Below, one piece after another: positions 53,321-64,000 of a stretch of DNA of 64,000 nt. Below the pieces are notes generated by a model, which saw nothing but the letters and a program-made list of their open reading frames with translations, was not told the DNA's origin and made no database searches. Position numbers and translations under genes: made by a program. The first letter of the stretch is position 1, and each line of letters starts with the position of its first letter. The DNA is from Lumnitzera littorea (Eukaryota; Streptophyta; Magnoliopsida; Myrtales; Combretaceae). The stretch covers positions 93,977,740-94,041,739 of the forward strand of contig JAMXBB010000001.1 of assembly GCA_024138015.1 (NCBI GenBank). The letters are read 5' to 3'.

Positions 53321-53924
53321 TGTTTTTGTCTTAATTTTGCTAGTAGAAATTTTGCTTTGGGTTTGTGAGATGGGCCTAGTCCTATAAAAGAGAATACGGT
53401 TAGTAGGCACTAGAGGGTTGTACAGCGTGATCAATTCGATGCTTAAGTTAGCGAATTTGCGAGGTAAAGGAAATAAGATAAAGATGGCTCATGTATGTAT
53501 ACGTAAAAAGTGTCTTGCCTATTAGGTTTCCTATTTATAGGCTCGATGAGGAGAATCTTGTATGGATATACATCTTGCTTATATAGGCAAGTATATCTCC
53601 TAAAAGATACGTTCCTCAATAGGAAAGTGATGGGGTCATAATGTTTTTAAATACTCGAGGTCCGAATCTACCAAGTTTACTATTGAGGTTTGAGGTCACT
53701 CATGGTACAGATACCATGGGTTTATTTTTGGTATAAGGATTGCAGTCTTAACCCAACTAAGCTAAGGTCATGTGGTTAGTCGAGGTTGTCCCAATTGTAA
53801 CCAGTCTTCTTAGGTTTGGACTTACGTTACCCTAAACTAGTCATGAGCCAAGGTTAGTTAATCCATGGTCCATAAAGGTTGGATTAGGTCTTAGGAGTCC
53901 ATGGTCCAAAATTACCCATCAACA
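53321..53924 (-). repeat. 5' LTR of the Tat-like retrotransposon
   Basis: Read on the minus strand, this 604-bp block begins TGTTGATGGG and ends AAAACA, the TG...CA pattern of an LTR. It holds a TATA box (53531-53539) and directly precedes gag. The sequence just inside (TTAGCACTAGTATGTAGG) looks like a mutated form of the TTGGCGCC-type primer-binding segment seen next to plant Tat LTRs. No matching 3' LTR was found near 37 kb. The boundaries are inferred from the TG/CA ends and the gag position. Confidence 0.65.
53531..53539 (-). promoter_or_regulatory. TATA box inside the retrotransposon 5' LTR
   Basis: The minus strand reads TATAAATAG in the context GCCTATAAATAGG, a near-consensus plant TATA box. 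It lies about 210 bp before the inner LTR end, a usual place for the U3/R boundary of a plant LTR promoter. Confidence 0.55.
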
Positions 53925-54002
53925 TAATACAATATTCAAAGTCATCATTTTGTCCCTATTCACATATACATATTTACTTTTATCAAGTCTAAATTACCAT
54001 TC

Positions 54003-54030
54003 TTTATCATCATCGTCATCATCATCATCC
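54003..54030. repeat. (ATC)n microsatellite
   Basis: TTATCATCATCG and then four ATC units, between the Tat-like LTR and the 54.3-kb solo LTR. Confidence 0.8.
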
Positions 54031-54254
54031 TCCTTTCCTTTCACATTTACATATCCCTAATGTCTTATTATATCTTTTTTTTTTTCAAGTGAAGTATAGT
54101 TATTTGTTCTTAATCAAATTATACTTAACTATGTAATAAAATTCCTAATTACATGTAATCTGGTTACATTAGTTTGTTCGTGTTAGTTTAAGGCAATTAT
54201 CATTGATACAATTAGGTGTTAGATATTTACTATGCAAAAAGAGGCATTTATTAT

Positions 54255-56438
54255 TGTCGAGCCTGATTTTTCAATTTTCTTTAATTTTGATTTCATTTTC
54301 CATTTTCTAATTGATACCAAACCCTAACGCATTTAGTATTAATTTTCGACTAGAGAAATTGAGAAATTCTATTTTTTTTTATTAAAAAAACTTTTGGAGT
54401 TGCCCCTTGACTAGAGTCAGGGAAAAAAAGAAATTGTAATCAATTAAGTAGATTAATTATGATTTAGCTATCAGTTTTTGATTTTAATTTGATAAAAACT
54501 AGATGATTTTGAATTTGGAGATTAAACTATTAAATCCTAACGGATACCATTATCTATTTTCCAAAATTAAGCTTATTCATCAAAATTGTCCTTTTTTAAA
54601 AATGTTTTTAACAATATAAAAACAAAATAAAATAAATAAAAAACCTAAGTTTTTATTGATTTTTACGTAGCCCCGAAGGTGCCTACGTACCTAATAGTCA
54701 GGATCAGATGTCCATAGTTCTTTTAAAAAACTTTAGTGTGTTAGTTTATTTTAATTTTGAAAAATGACTAAGTTTACGTATTTAATTGATTTAGTTTATT
54801 CAAGAATAATCTAAAGGGATCTTATCTCTTGAGTAAATGTATTTTATAAAAATTCTTTTTTTTTAAAAGATCTCTTATTAATTTTTATTTAAAAAAAATT
54901 ATTTCTTAAATGAGAAATCTTAAGAAACTAACTTAATGATAAATAGATCTCCTAAGCTAATATATCGATATCTATTTGTATACTATATTCTTAACATAAA
55001 TAAATAAATAACTAATAAATAAAACAACAACAATAATAATAAGAATAATAATTTGAAGAATCGAACCTAATGCTATTCGGCTGTACAGGCGGTAGGTGGA
55101 TAAACAGTGTGTGTTGTTGCTTGTGCATAAGCTTGGCTGTTAGCGGCGGTGGATGTTAAGCATGGAGCGTAGTAGCATTGTGGCTTATGTAGAGTGTGTT
55201 GCGTATGCAGCAGTGGGCTGTTCAGTGGCATCTATGGTCACTATGTGTTCTGCTATTGATGGAGCTTGGTTATTGTTTGTTAACAGTAAGTGGGTTGAGG
55301 ACTACTACTGTCCGTGGAGTGTATGGTGTAGCTGATTTGTGTTCAACAGCCACGAAGTTGTTGTTGCATGGCTTAGTCAGAGTATGTGGCCGTTGTTAGT
55401 GAAGTTGCTACTGAGTGTGCCGCTTGCTATAGGCAAGCCATAGTATGTGGCCGTTGTTAGTGAAATTGCTGCTGAGTGTGCCGTTTGCTGTTGGTGAATG
55501 AATGAGTGTGGATGGATTGTTGCAGGTGTCCTATGTTGTGCTTGGGCGTGGTTGCGGCTTGTAGTGAATGATGAAGTGTGCGTGATGAAGTGTGTTGTAG
55601 TGGCATGCTCGAAGTGTTAGGGGTCAGGTGCTGTGGCTGTTATTGGGGCAAGCGTGTGTGATGTGTTCAGTCGTGTAAAGTAAAGGCTACTGTCGTACAT
55701 GAGTAGAGTGCTGTTCAGTACTGAAGTGTGTTTGAGGCCGTGGATGGTGGGTTGATAGTGGACGTAATCTGTGATGTCTGTAGGCTGTTGGAGCTGTAAT
55801 CATGCATCATTGGATTTGTCTGGAGTTTAGACGTGAGTGCAGTGTTATGTGCTGAGTGTTTAGTGGGGCGTGGTCGGTGAATCACGGTGGATGGCTAATT
55901 GTGAACGTGAAGGATGAAGAAAAGGAATTTCAGTTCTTTTGCGAGTGTATAATTGTCTCTATTTCATGTTGCGCGATTTGTATTTATAAAGTTTAGAATT
56001 AAATCTTTAGAATCATATAAAATTGAATCTTTTGTATCGACCTGGATTTGATTTGATAAAAATTAAATTAGATTTGAATCTTGTATGCTTAACCAATTTT
56101 CGCAAAATGAAAAGTCACATATCTACTTAGTTAGATTCAAACCCATGACCTTAAGCTAATCCAATTCCAATGCTTAAAAGCTTATCCGTTAGATTGTTAG
56201 CTTATACCTTATTATTTAATATAATTACATTATACTTAAATAATGTGATTTTCTAAAATAAAACTATTTGAACTAAATTAAAACTAAATTGATTGACCCT
56301 AAACCATTTTTCTTTCTAAAAATCTACTTTCCTAAAAAATATTTATGATTTTTCTTTTTTCCATCTTTTGTATTTTTATTATTTTTTGAAAAAACAAAAA
56401 TTAAAACTATGAGGGAAGGCAAAAATTAGGTGTCTACG
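54255..56438 (+). mobile_element. Solo LTR, 2.18 kb, Ogre/Tat-like, with perfect ATTAT duplication
   Basis: The block starts TGTCGAGCCTGATTTTTC and ends AATTAGGTGTCTACG. It is flanked by a perfect 5-bp duplication ATTAT (54250-54254 and 56439-56443). The ends TGTCGA.../...GTGTCTACG and an inner motif (GTAGCCCCGAAGGTGCCTAC at about 54667-54686) resemble long LTRs of plant Ogre/Tat elements; that comparison is from memory. No coding domains lie inside, which points to a solo LTR left by recombination. A G+T-rich core occupies 55080-55920. A TATA-like TATTTATAAAG occurs near 55981. Confidence 0.75.
55080..55920 (+). repeat. G+T-rich block inside the solo LTR, with 61-bp tandem duplication
   Basis: About 840 bp here are rich in G and T on the plus strand (GTGTG, GTTGTTG, GTGGC words), unlike the AT-rich flanks. 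Two adjacent 61-bp units begin AGTATGTGGCCGTTGTTAGT (55381-55441 and 55442-55502). Short open frames here (for example 55153-55335) do not look like proteins. I read the block as low-complexity LTR sequence. Confidence 0.7.
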
Positions 56439-58253
56439 ATTATCTCGAACTAAGTAGGTTCAAATTTGGATCCTTAGATAAGTTTGCATCATTCTCGTCA
56501 ATTTAAATGCTTTATTTTCAATACATTTGATTATTAAAGTACCTTAATATTAGGTTTTGAAGTAGAAAATAGATAAAAATATGAAAGATGCTAAGTATTT
56601 CATACCTACAAATTTTTTTTTTTTGATTTTTTTGAACCTATGTTTTTCTATTGTTTTTTCATTTTAGGACCTAAATGTTAACAACACTCTGTATTAGAAA
56701 GTAATAGAAAATAAAGGAAATCCTATTTGGGCTCATTTTTGAAAACTTAGCTCCATAAATAATAAAACCTAAAAACATACGTCCTTAAAAGGAGAATTAG
56801 AGAAAACTTAGGTCTTTTCGGTGTATTTTTTTTTTTCGAACTTTTTCATTCATACTTTTAATTGGAAGTCTAATCATCCTTTAAAGAAAATAAGAGAGGT
56901 TATTTTGATTGTATTTAATTCTTTAGAGTTTTGTACTTAATAATATTGATTACTTTATATATTTTCAAATGAAAAGATTGCCATTTTAATAATATTAAAA
57001 AAAACAAGATGGTTATAAAATTATTAATGTTGATATTGAATAGTTAGCAAAGTAAACAGTGAATTCAAGGGCAAAAATTACTGATCAACTTATAGGAAAC
57101 CATTTCATTTAAAGTTTTTATACCTTAGTGGAATAGGTAAGCCTTGTATTAAAGATAAATCAAGCTTGAATCTAAGCCCAGTTATATCATTGGTCAATAT
57201 CAACAAGGCTTCCTTTTTCTCACACAATCTAGTCTTCTAGCCATTAATTTTAATTTTATATTTATGTACATATGCATGTATGTATATACATATGTACATA
57301 CATATATATGTATGTGTATATATATGACAACTTTTGTTAATATCTCTTTTCTCTATACTTTGTTATCAATATCAGGAAAGTAAAATTAGAAGGGAAATTG
57401 AACTAAAATGGATCCAAAAGTATTTAGCCAGCTTTTAGAAATTGGGCCTTTGCTAAACATAAACACAATTCATGCAGTCATGCTCAATCTTATAGTACTT
57501 CACAATATTTCCCAGTGAATATGAAAATTTATTGTTTCATTATCCTTGTATATGTGTGTGTCTATATATATGTGTATATATGTCTCATGATTTGAGATAT
57601 ACATTTTACCAAATTCTTATTAATGCGTACATTTCAATTAGCAAGGATTTTTCCAATAATTTTCTTTTGTCTTTTGAAATTTGTTCCTTCCTTTTTTTTT
57701 TTTTTATTTGATCAAAGCAAATTTCTTCCTTCCATTCCTTTGGGATTATTTTGGTGTTGTTCTGAAACCTAATATTTGTATATAGGAAAATAAAAGATGA
57801 TAAAAATGTACGAATGACTATTATAGAGTATGGATATAATAAATTAAAAAAAAAAGCTTGAGAAAATAAACTAATTATGATAAAGTAGCTATAAAGAAGT
57901 AATCAATGGAAAATTGTGTATAATTAGATGGTAAGATTATCTAATTAGTAATATAAGTCATCTAGGCACAAAGTCAACATTGAATTATAAGTGGAGTAGT
58001 TTGTACGTATACACTTATTTTAAATACACTTTATATGATGATTTTATAGTATGTTTCTTATATTTTTGGTTGTTTTAAAAAAAAATTGATATTTAATTGA
58101 GTAAAATTTAGATTTTAAGGTTTGAACACATTTATGGATTAAAAACGAAAAAAAAGAATCAAGTTTCACTTAATTCGGAGTTTAAATCAATGAATTATAA
58201 ATTTTTGAAGTTACATAAATAATAGGAGAAAGTAAAAAAAATTTTATTAGAAA

Positions 58254-58365
58254 GTTACACAATTTAGGATACAACCGTGTCCCTAGGTTATGTCCCACCG
58301 AGGATGATTTTTGTGCTTAAGGTTAGTGAGTTACACAATTTGGGGTCACAATTGTATCCCAAGCT
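58254..58365 (+). repeat. Direct repeat with ACAACCGTGTCCC-type motif (Athila-like LTR candidate)
   Basis: AGTTACACAATTTAGGATAC...CGTGTCCC (from 58253) is repeated as AGTTACACAATTTGGGGTCA...TGTATCCC (from 58329), 76 bp apart. Repeated CCGTGTCC-type words and the long T-rich non-coding sequence downstream (to about 59400) resemble Athila-type Ty3/gypsy LTR sequence known from several eudicots. No coding domain or LTR boundary was found. Confidence 0.35.
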
Positions 58366-58715
58366 ATATTTGGTAATGAAAAAAGAAACTTCTTAATATA
58401 TTATATAGGGACTTGTAAAGGTTTTGGAGATAAATTTGGATATTCAAAAGGAGAAGAGACTTGAAGGGAAGAAGGAGAAAAGGCTAAAGTAATACGTAAC
58501 TTTAAAATTGAAGAGATTTCTCATTGATAAAAGGAGTTTTTCATGTTTTACTTTTTGATTTTGCTGCAATTTACTTTTAATTTCATCATGATAATTTAAG
58601 ATTCTTTGTATTTAGGATTGTGGAACTTAAGGTTTCATGTGATTATTGGATTTATTAATAATTTTCAATAAAGTTTTTATATTTCTTGATTCAATTATGT
58701 GTTTTCATTATTTCT

Positions 58716-58757
58716 TGATATTTTCAAGGTATCAATCGATATTTTCAAGGTATCAAT
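58716..58757 (+). repeat. Tandem duplication of 21 bp
   Basis: GATATTTTCAAGGTATCAATC occurs twice back to back, a recent slip duplication in AT-rich sequence. Confidence 0.9.
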
Positions 58758-59927
58758 CTATGATATTATGCATGATGATTGAGAAATCACATAGGTAATG
58801 AGATCTTGATATAATTGGAGAAAATTACATGTGTACGCAGAGATAAGATGTATGATTCTTCTGAAAAGTTGTTATTTTTGTGTAGGAATTTATTGTACAT
58901 TAATATGATTCTAAATTATATTATTAAGTGAAAAGATTTTGATAAATAAGTTAAGGTTAGAATTAATATGCTTGAGAAATGTGTTAACTTCAATTATGAA
59001 TCCCTTCGATCAAGAATGATAGAGATGGAATTAGAAATATTTTAAGCGATCACATGTTAAACACTAAAGGAAATAATTTCTAAATATATTATTTGCCTTC
59101 TTGAAGTCATTCTTAATTTTATCACTTCTTAAATTTCTTAGTCAAGTCTCATAATTAGATTAGCTTGTAAATCTTAATATTTTTAATTTATTCAACTCAT
59201 CACAATTTTTCGGTTAGATAATAGAGTTATGATAAATATTAGTATTTGAGGTCTTTGAGGGATCGACTTAGACTTATATCTGCTATATTAGAATTTGATA
59301 GGTGCACTTACCTCGTATTAACTACTAATGCAACGATTGGTAGAAGCATTAGGCATAAACATATTGCTAACTTCTAATCAAATTGATCCCTTAGTCAGTG
59401 TCATAGTCATATATCTATTTTAGACATTATAAATGGTCAATGAACTTATATACAATTTGCCAAAATTTGAGTAACCCATGTATCACCGTAGCCAATGTTC
59501 TTTATCTTCTTCTATACCCCACTTATCTTCTTTAACCTTAACCGCTCATCCATAAAAGACCCTACCGTTTTCACAATATTAGTAGGCTCTAGTTGCTTCT
59601 TACCATGTATCGTTATACATCTTTCCTTCCGTTCGCCCATGCTAACTATACCATATGACTCCTAATCTCATTCTCTTGACCTCTAAAGCTTTTAATTTTC
59701 TCAACACATCCATCTACCCTATCCTAAAATATCCCTAATGTTTCCTCAATCATCCTTAATCCCAATGCAATAAACCATACAACTTAAACCCAATGACATA
59801 TGATAAGAGCATTCTTTAATCTTCAACTCTCCATGAACAATATGGAATATATACAGAATAAACTTCCTCTTTGCTAGGTTACACATCTGAATTCTAAACT
59901 AACTTTTATTCTTTTATGGGGATAACT

Positions 59928-60248
59928 TGTTAGAATCTCGTGTAGCCTATTCATACAAATAAAAAAAAAATGAAATTGTTTTTAGTTTGAGTTAAAGAAA
60001 AATTCTTAGAAATTCGAGAGAGAAAGAGAAAGAACTATAGAACAATAGTTTTATAGTTCTTGAATTTGATAATAAATGAAAAATGATATTTTTTTGGTTT
60101 TACAAATGTTATTTATAATATTTTATATAGTAATTAATTTTCTAATTAACTTTATTGATTACAACTATTTACTATCTTCCTTAACTAATTAATGCTAACA
60201 GCTACAACTATTCAATAAGTTGCCTAACCAATATCTAAAATTGTAACA
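59928..60248 (-). repeat. 3' LTR of the small 60-kb element
   Basis: This LTR has TGTTA...TAACA inverted ends. It aligns along its length with 61087-61395, sharing ATTCGAGAGAGAAAGAG, ACAACTATTTACTATCTTCC and AAGTTGCCTAACCAATATC with small differences. Confidence 0.8.
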
Positions 60249-61086
60249 ATTTCCTTTACTCTTGACAAAAACTTTGTTCTCACAATTTAAAGGAACAAGA
60301 TAAGCAAACATATAATAATTAACTAATTCTATTTAATAAAAGTAAAAATTTATCAAAAGTACTCAAGAAACTTAAAGCATGCATTATCAGTTTGTCTTTA
60401 CAGAATAACCTTCCTTATTTATGACTTAGTTCTTTAATGTCCTTGAATATTGTTTTTAAGATTAAGTATAACTTCTTTTAAAAATTATATTGCTCATGAA
60501 AAATGCAACCAACGATTTTAATTACTCCTATTATTGTATCGAAGTTAACATTAAGGAGATTATCATTAATCACTTTCATATTTTCATTCTTTGGAAATTC
60601 GAATAGTTGAATTGCCTTAAAATCTTCTTATTTTACAACAACAACAGCATTTTCTTAATCATTATTTTGAACAATTTCTTGAAATTTGTCTTTATTCGTA
60701 GTTTTTATGGTTGACTTAATATCTTTGTCATACCGTTTCATCAATGTCTCTTCTTCAATATATTCAACAATTAATTCTTTTAAGTACTTATTACTTGCTG
60801 CAAGTTTACTTAAATCTTCTTACACTTTGTTGAATGATGCCATCATTGTCTCTCTTATTGCTGCTATTTGTACCATTACTTGCTCCAACGAATTTTGTAT
60901 TTATACTGATGCAATAGGATCTTGCAAATTGATCATGATTGGAAATGAAGAATGAAATTGAACAACAAACAAAATGGTGATGATAGCGAAAGAAAAGAAA
61001 AGAAAAGAAATGAAATGAATGGGATTGAATTAATGGGGATCCATCAATGAGAACGAATCAATGGGTATGAGCAACAAGAGCACCAC

Positions 61087-61395
61087 TATTAAAATCTTGC
61101 GTAACTCATTCATAGAAATAAGAAAAATGAAATTGTCTTTAATTCGAGTTAAAGATAAACTCCTAGAAATTTGAGAGAAAGAGAGAGAACTATAGAACTA
61201 TAGTTCTTAAATTTGATTATAAATGGAAAACGATGATCCTTTGATTTTATAAATGCTATTTATAATATTTCCTATAGTAATTAATTTTTTAACAAACTTT
61301 ACTAATTACAACTATTTTCTATCTTCCTTAACTAACTAATCCTAATAGCTGCAATTATTTATTAAGTTGCCTAAGCAATATCTAAAATTATAACA
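61087..61395 (-). repeat. 5' LTR of the small 60-kb element
   Basis: This is the partner of 59928-60248, slightly shorter and with point changes that imply an old insertion. Its inner edge (GATTTTAATA on the minus strand) lies next to the TGG-starting primer-binding site. Confidence 0.8.
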
Positions 61396-61573
61396 TAACC
61401 AATGAAAAAGAATGAGTTGTAGAGGAAAATTTTCTATTTTGTTGAGACAAAAAGAAATATACCAAGTTTGTAATACATTCACCACCCCTAGAGTAAAGCC
61501 AGATTAAGTCCAATAAAAGGCGCATAGATAGCATTGCCATACATCATCTTCGTTATTCTACTAACACAATTTT

Positions 61574-61745
61574 TCTCTTTTCTTTTTTCTTTTTTCTTTT
61601 TTCTATTATAAGAACCAAACATGAATAATCTTTATGCAAAAATCCATCTAAATTTTTAAATTTCAAGGGAATTTGAACCCTTGGTAATTCCAACTTGATA
61701 CTTTTGTAGCTACTATAGGCTATCACGAACTAAAGACCATTGCCT
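61574..61745 (-). mobile_element. SINE candidate with (AAAAAAG)n tail
   Basis: On the minus strand a good B-box GGGTTCAAATTCCC (plus 61667-61680) sits 43 nt after a weaker A-box-like TAGCCTATAGTAGC (about plus 61711-61724). The unit ends in repeated AAAAAAG (plus 61574-61606), like a SINE tail. No clear target duplication was found and the head end is uncertain. Confidence 0.45.
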
Positions 61746-62479
61746 TTTATTTTAGGCATTCATTTCTTTAATAGTGACTTCAACTAGAGAGTTATCTTCT
61801 AAAAACAACTTTTTTACCCTTCCTCTACTTCCTTTACTCTTTTTCCTCTTCACTAGGTTTTCATGACCCTTCAAACCATCTAACTTCTCCACATGAAACT
61901 TAGCATCCACTCTTGGATATAATACACTTTATTTCATCCTCTCATTTTTCATAGCTCTTTATCTCCTCTTCCTCCCTCCTCTATTTTAAAGACAAATATT
62001 TAAGAGCTTGCCCTGAAGTTTTGGAAACTAGAATTTTAGGTTGGTTTGATAATAAGGTTTGATTTTCTTCTTATGTCTCATTTTCATTATCTTCAAGGGG
62101 TAACTCTACTATATAAGTAAATAGGGAACAATTATCTAAGGGATTTAAGGTAAAGGTGTTTTAGTTTCTATCAATGATAGGTATTGAAGCTTTAGCTGGT
62201 ATAGATATCATAGTTGTTTTTATATTTGTTACAGTTAGTGATTAGGGTTCAATAATGGGAACAATGTCTCTTTATAAAGAAGAATATTTCTAAGTTTATT
62301 TGAGTATGTTTTCTTTATTTAGTGGCATAATAGTGCAACAATAGGTTCATATATCAAATTTTCCTCAAAACACCTTCACATATCCTTCTTTACTATCGTA
62401 TCTCTTAATATTGACCAAAAACTATCCTTGATCCTAATTACTCACAATAATGTACCAGATGTCTCCTTAGATCAATTCT

Positions 62480-62800
62480 TTTTATTTCATTGTTAAGCTT
62501 TATGACCTAACTTACTACAAGTAAAGTCAAAATTAGAAAGTCTTTCATACTTGAAACTAATCTATACGTCTTCTCCATTGACATACTAATCCATGTATCT
62601 CTTCGAAGTGATTTAGTACAATTGATCTTGTCTCTCACCCTCGGAAAGCTTTTTCTTAATCTATACTTCATCTACACAAATTCACATTCTATCAATACTC
62701 CTAAGGATGCTCCAATAATTTTAATATTATTGATTAACATTCAATCCAATTTTAAGTCATGAATCTAGATCTAAAAAGCTGTGCAATCAAGTCAGATTTC
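62480..62800 (-). pseudogene. L1-type LINE ORF1 relic (DUF4283 / CCHC knuckle)
   Basis: On the minus strand, a frame through about 62720-62540 reads IIGASLGVLIECEF, RVRDKINCTKSLRRDTWIS and MEKTY. After a one-base frame shift it continues FKYERLSNFDFTCSKLGH. This order matches the RNA-binding ORF1 proteins and derived genes of plant L1 LINEs, where a DUF4283 domain is followed by FKYERLP.FC..CG..GH. The first cysteine of the knuckle is replaced by D and a stop follows GHKA. The upstream part to about 62960 is too decayed to place, and no reverse transcriptase was seen. SINEs in this window would depend on such LINEs. Confidence 0.6.
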
Positions 62801-62960
62801 CCTAATATTTTACACTTCTCTCTATCTCCATAATGAAAATACCCTAAAATAACCATTCCCATTAAGTTCATAGAATTAAGGGAAGAAAAAACAAAAGGTT
62901 TATCAATTCTAACAACATTAAATATGATTCCTAAACCTTTTTAAAGATACTCATATTAAC

Positions 62961-64000
62961 AAGTATGTTAAGTCCTTATAATAACTAACTTTACTTATCT
63001 CCAAGCACCAAACTTTTCTCTGAATCACTACCTTCATACTAAAATGTCATTAGGCTTTATTTGTTTTGGCATTCCATATTGTTTGAAACATAAAAAAAAA
63101 AAAAAAGGACATTAGAAATAGAAAGTGAAAGAAAATGAATGAGTGATGTAACTTGTTTGCAAACATAGAATAAAGAATTTACAAATTTAAGATAAATAAA
63201 TAATGAATAAAATAATATAAGATGAACGCTACTGTTGATACTATGAAAATTTCTCTTTTATGTAGGTAACAAAGGCTAAGTGAAAATGTAATACCCCATA
63301 AAATAAAATGAATAAAAAGAAAATAATGCCTAAGAACATAAAAAGTAATAAAAAGATAAGTGAAGGGGCATATTAGTAATTAGTTGGGAAGACTATTTAA
63401 AGGGTTGAGAAAAACCTTAGGTCATATTTATAGCTCTGTTGATGAGAATTTTTATCTCATTTTATATAACCCAATACGGAGTAACTGGATTCATTAAGTG
63501 TAAATCAAGAAGGGATAAGGTAAGATCACTAACTAGCTTAAGTATTGATTGAATTTTACCCTAATCTTAGAGGTTTTCACAAAATTATAGAGTATAATGG
63601 AATTAAGAAAAGAGTAAGTTAAAAATAGGGATTCTAGAAAACCCTACATCAGTAAGAGATTGCTAGTTGTTTAATAAAAGAAGAGAATTTTGTTGGTTTA
63701 TGATTACCAAGTGTGTGATTTGATGTATTGCATATAGATCTTACATGTCACGTAATCAGTATAACCATAAAGTCAACGATTACGATTTTTGTCATGTTCA
63801 TTTAACGATTGTAGGAACGCACTTGAGTGTTCCATGGATTATTGTTTGATAAAAGATTAAGAGTATAGAGATTAGAGTATGGATTTGATTAGAATTGAAT
63901 TGGTAAAAGATGTGGTCGAAGGGTCGATGGTAGGTGTTAGAGAGGGAAGAACTAAAGGAAAGAAGGAAAGAAAGAGGGATGGAAGAGGTACATAGCATGT
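62961..64000. other. Intergenic; possible LTR start at 63290
   Basis: A TGTAATACCCCATAAAA segment at about 63287 resembles the first bases of several plant LTRs that begin TGTAAYACCCC. The following sequence (to the window end) is non-coding, but the other LTR end would lie outside the window. The minus-strand frame at 63798-63998 runs to the edge and shows no known domain. Confidence 0.3.

Larger units (their letters stand above)
37235..53924 (-). mobile_element. Decayed Ty3/gypsy (Tat-like) LTR retrotransposon, split by nested insertions
   Basis: The parts lie in retrotransposon order on the minus strand: 5' LTR (53321-53924), gag (about 53280 down to 50827), then protease (37995 down to about 37235). 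Reverse transcriptase, RNase H, integrase and a 3' LTR were not seen, so the 3' part is deleted or beyond recognition. The gag domain, a C-x2-H-x4-H-x4-C knuckle and the downstream protease block fit the Tat branch of plant Ty3/gypsy elements. Two later insertions interrupt it: a CACTA element (37999-50823) and a solo LTR (51342-52077). Many in-frame stops show it is long dead. The end near 37235 is where similarity fades, not a mapped terminus. Confidence 0.85.
56444..59927. other. Intergenic with possible LTR remnant
   Basis: AT-rich DNA with microsatellite-like TACATATG words (57260-57330 and 57545-57580). On the minus strand at about 56127-56195 a B-box-like GGTTTGAATCT follows TCTAACGGATAAGC at tRNA-like spacing, a weak SINE hint. 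The part 58190-59400 may be an Athila-like LTR. Confidence 0.35.
59928..61395 (-). mobile_element. Small non-autonomous LTR retroelement (1.47 kb)
   Basis: Two direct repeats of 321 bp (59928-60248) and 309 bp (61087-61395) bound this unit. On the minus strand they start TGTTACAATTTTAG or a close variant, and the lower-coordinate (3') copy ends GATTCTAACA. A primer-binding site TGGTGCTCTTGT (plus 61074-61085) lies 1 nt inside the 5' LTR and is complementary to a tRNA 3' end in CCA. A purine tract (AAGAGTAAAGGAAAT on the minus strand, plus 60249-60263) precedes the 3' LTR. Flanks TAACT/TAACC are a near-match duplication. The roughly 840-bp interior holds only a broken gag-like coiled-coil frame and no polymerase, so mobility would depend on another element. 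Confidence 0.8.

Noticed and set aside
55153..55399. Two overlapping plus-strand open frames (60 and 67 codons)
   Set aside because: They lie in the G+T-rich core of a solo LTR and have a low-complexity composition.

Overview
The window is AT-rich plant nuclear DNA, most likely from a eudicot. It carries one intact plant-specific C2H2 zinc-finger gene with a SUPERMAN-type QALGGH finger and an EAR repression motif. The rest is intergenic DNA full of decayed plant mobile elements (CACTA, Ty3/gypsy, possible Ty1/copia, Mutator-like foldbacks, tRNA-derived SINEs, an L1-type LINE) and many AT/GT microsatellites. I cannot name the species. No tRNA, rRNA or CRISPR locus is supported.

Layout. 1-8.6 kb: intergenic DNA with three inverted-repeat elements. 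The best is a 1.1-kb Mutator-like element with a perfect 9-bp target duplication. A diverged direct repeat lies at 8.1-8.6 kb. 8.7-25 kb: intergenic, with a GT microsatellite, a weak copia-like gag relic (11.2-12.35 kb) and a SINE with a tRNA-Asp-like head and target duplications (12.5 kb). 25.1-26.5 kb: a small non-autonomous LTR element. 27.9-28.6 kb (minus): the zinc-finger repressor gene, with a TATA box 91 nt upstream of its ATG. 29-37 kb: intergenic, with a second SINE (31.7 kb) and diverged direct repeats (34.6 and 35.5 kb).

37.2-53.9 kb is a nested transposon complex. The host is a minus-strand Ty3/gypsy element of Tat-like type with a 5' LTR (53321-53924), a decayed gag (50.8-53.3 kb) and a decayed protease (37.2-38.0 kb). 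A 12.8-kb CACTA (En/Spm) element (37999-50823, target duplication ATT) split gag from protease. A 736-bp solo LTR (51342-52077, target duplication AGCAC) sits inside gag. In both cases, mentally removing the insert and one target copy brings the gag/protease reading frame back into register, which fixes the boundaries. The CACTA element carries relics of a TNP2-type transposase and of a second Ptta/En/Spm-type gene, both broken by stop codons.

54.3-56.4 kb is a 2.18-kb solo LTR with a perfect 5-bp duplication (ATTAT). It contains a striking G+T-rich block with a 61-bp tandem duplication. 56.4-64 kb holds an Athila-like LTR candidate, a second small LTR element (59928-61395) that shares its primer-binding site with the 25-kb element, a third SINE candidate (61.6 kb) and a LINE ORF1 relic (62.5 kb).

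The zinc-finger gene is the only gene likely to act in the cell. I found no previously undescribed enzymatic system. The most informative content is the well-resolved nesting, the decay pattern (CAA/CAG codons turned to stops) and several small element families worth naming.
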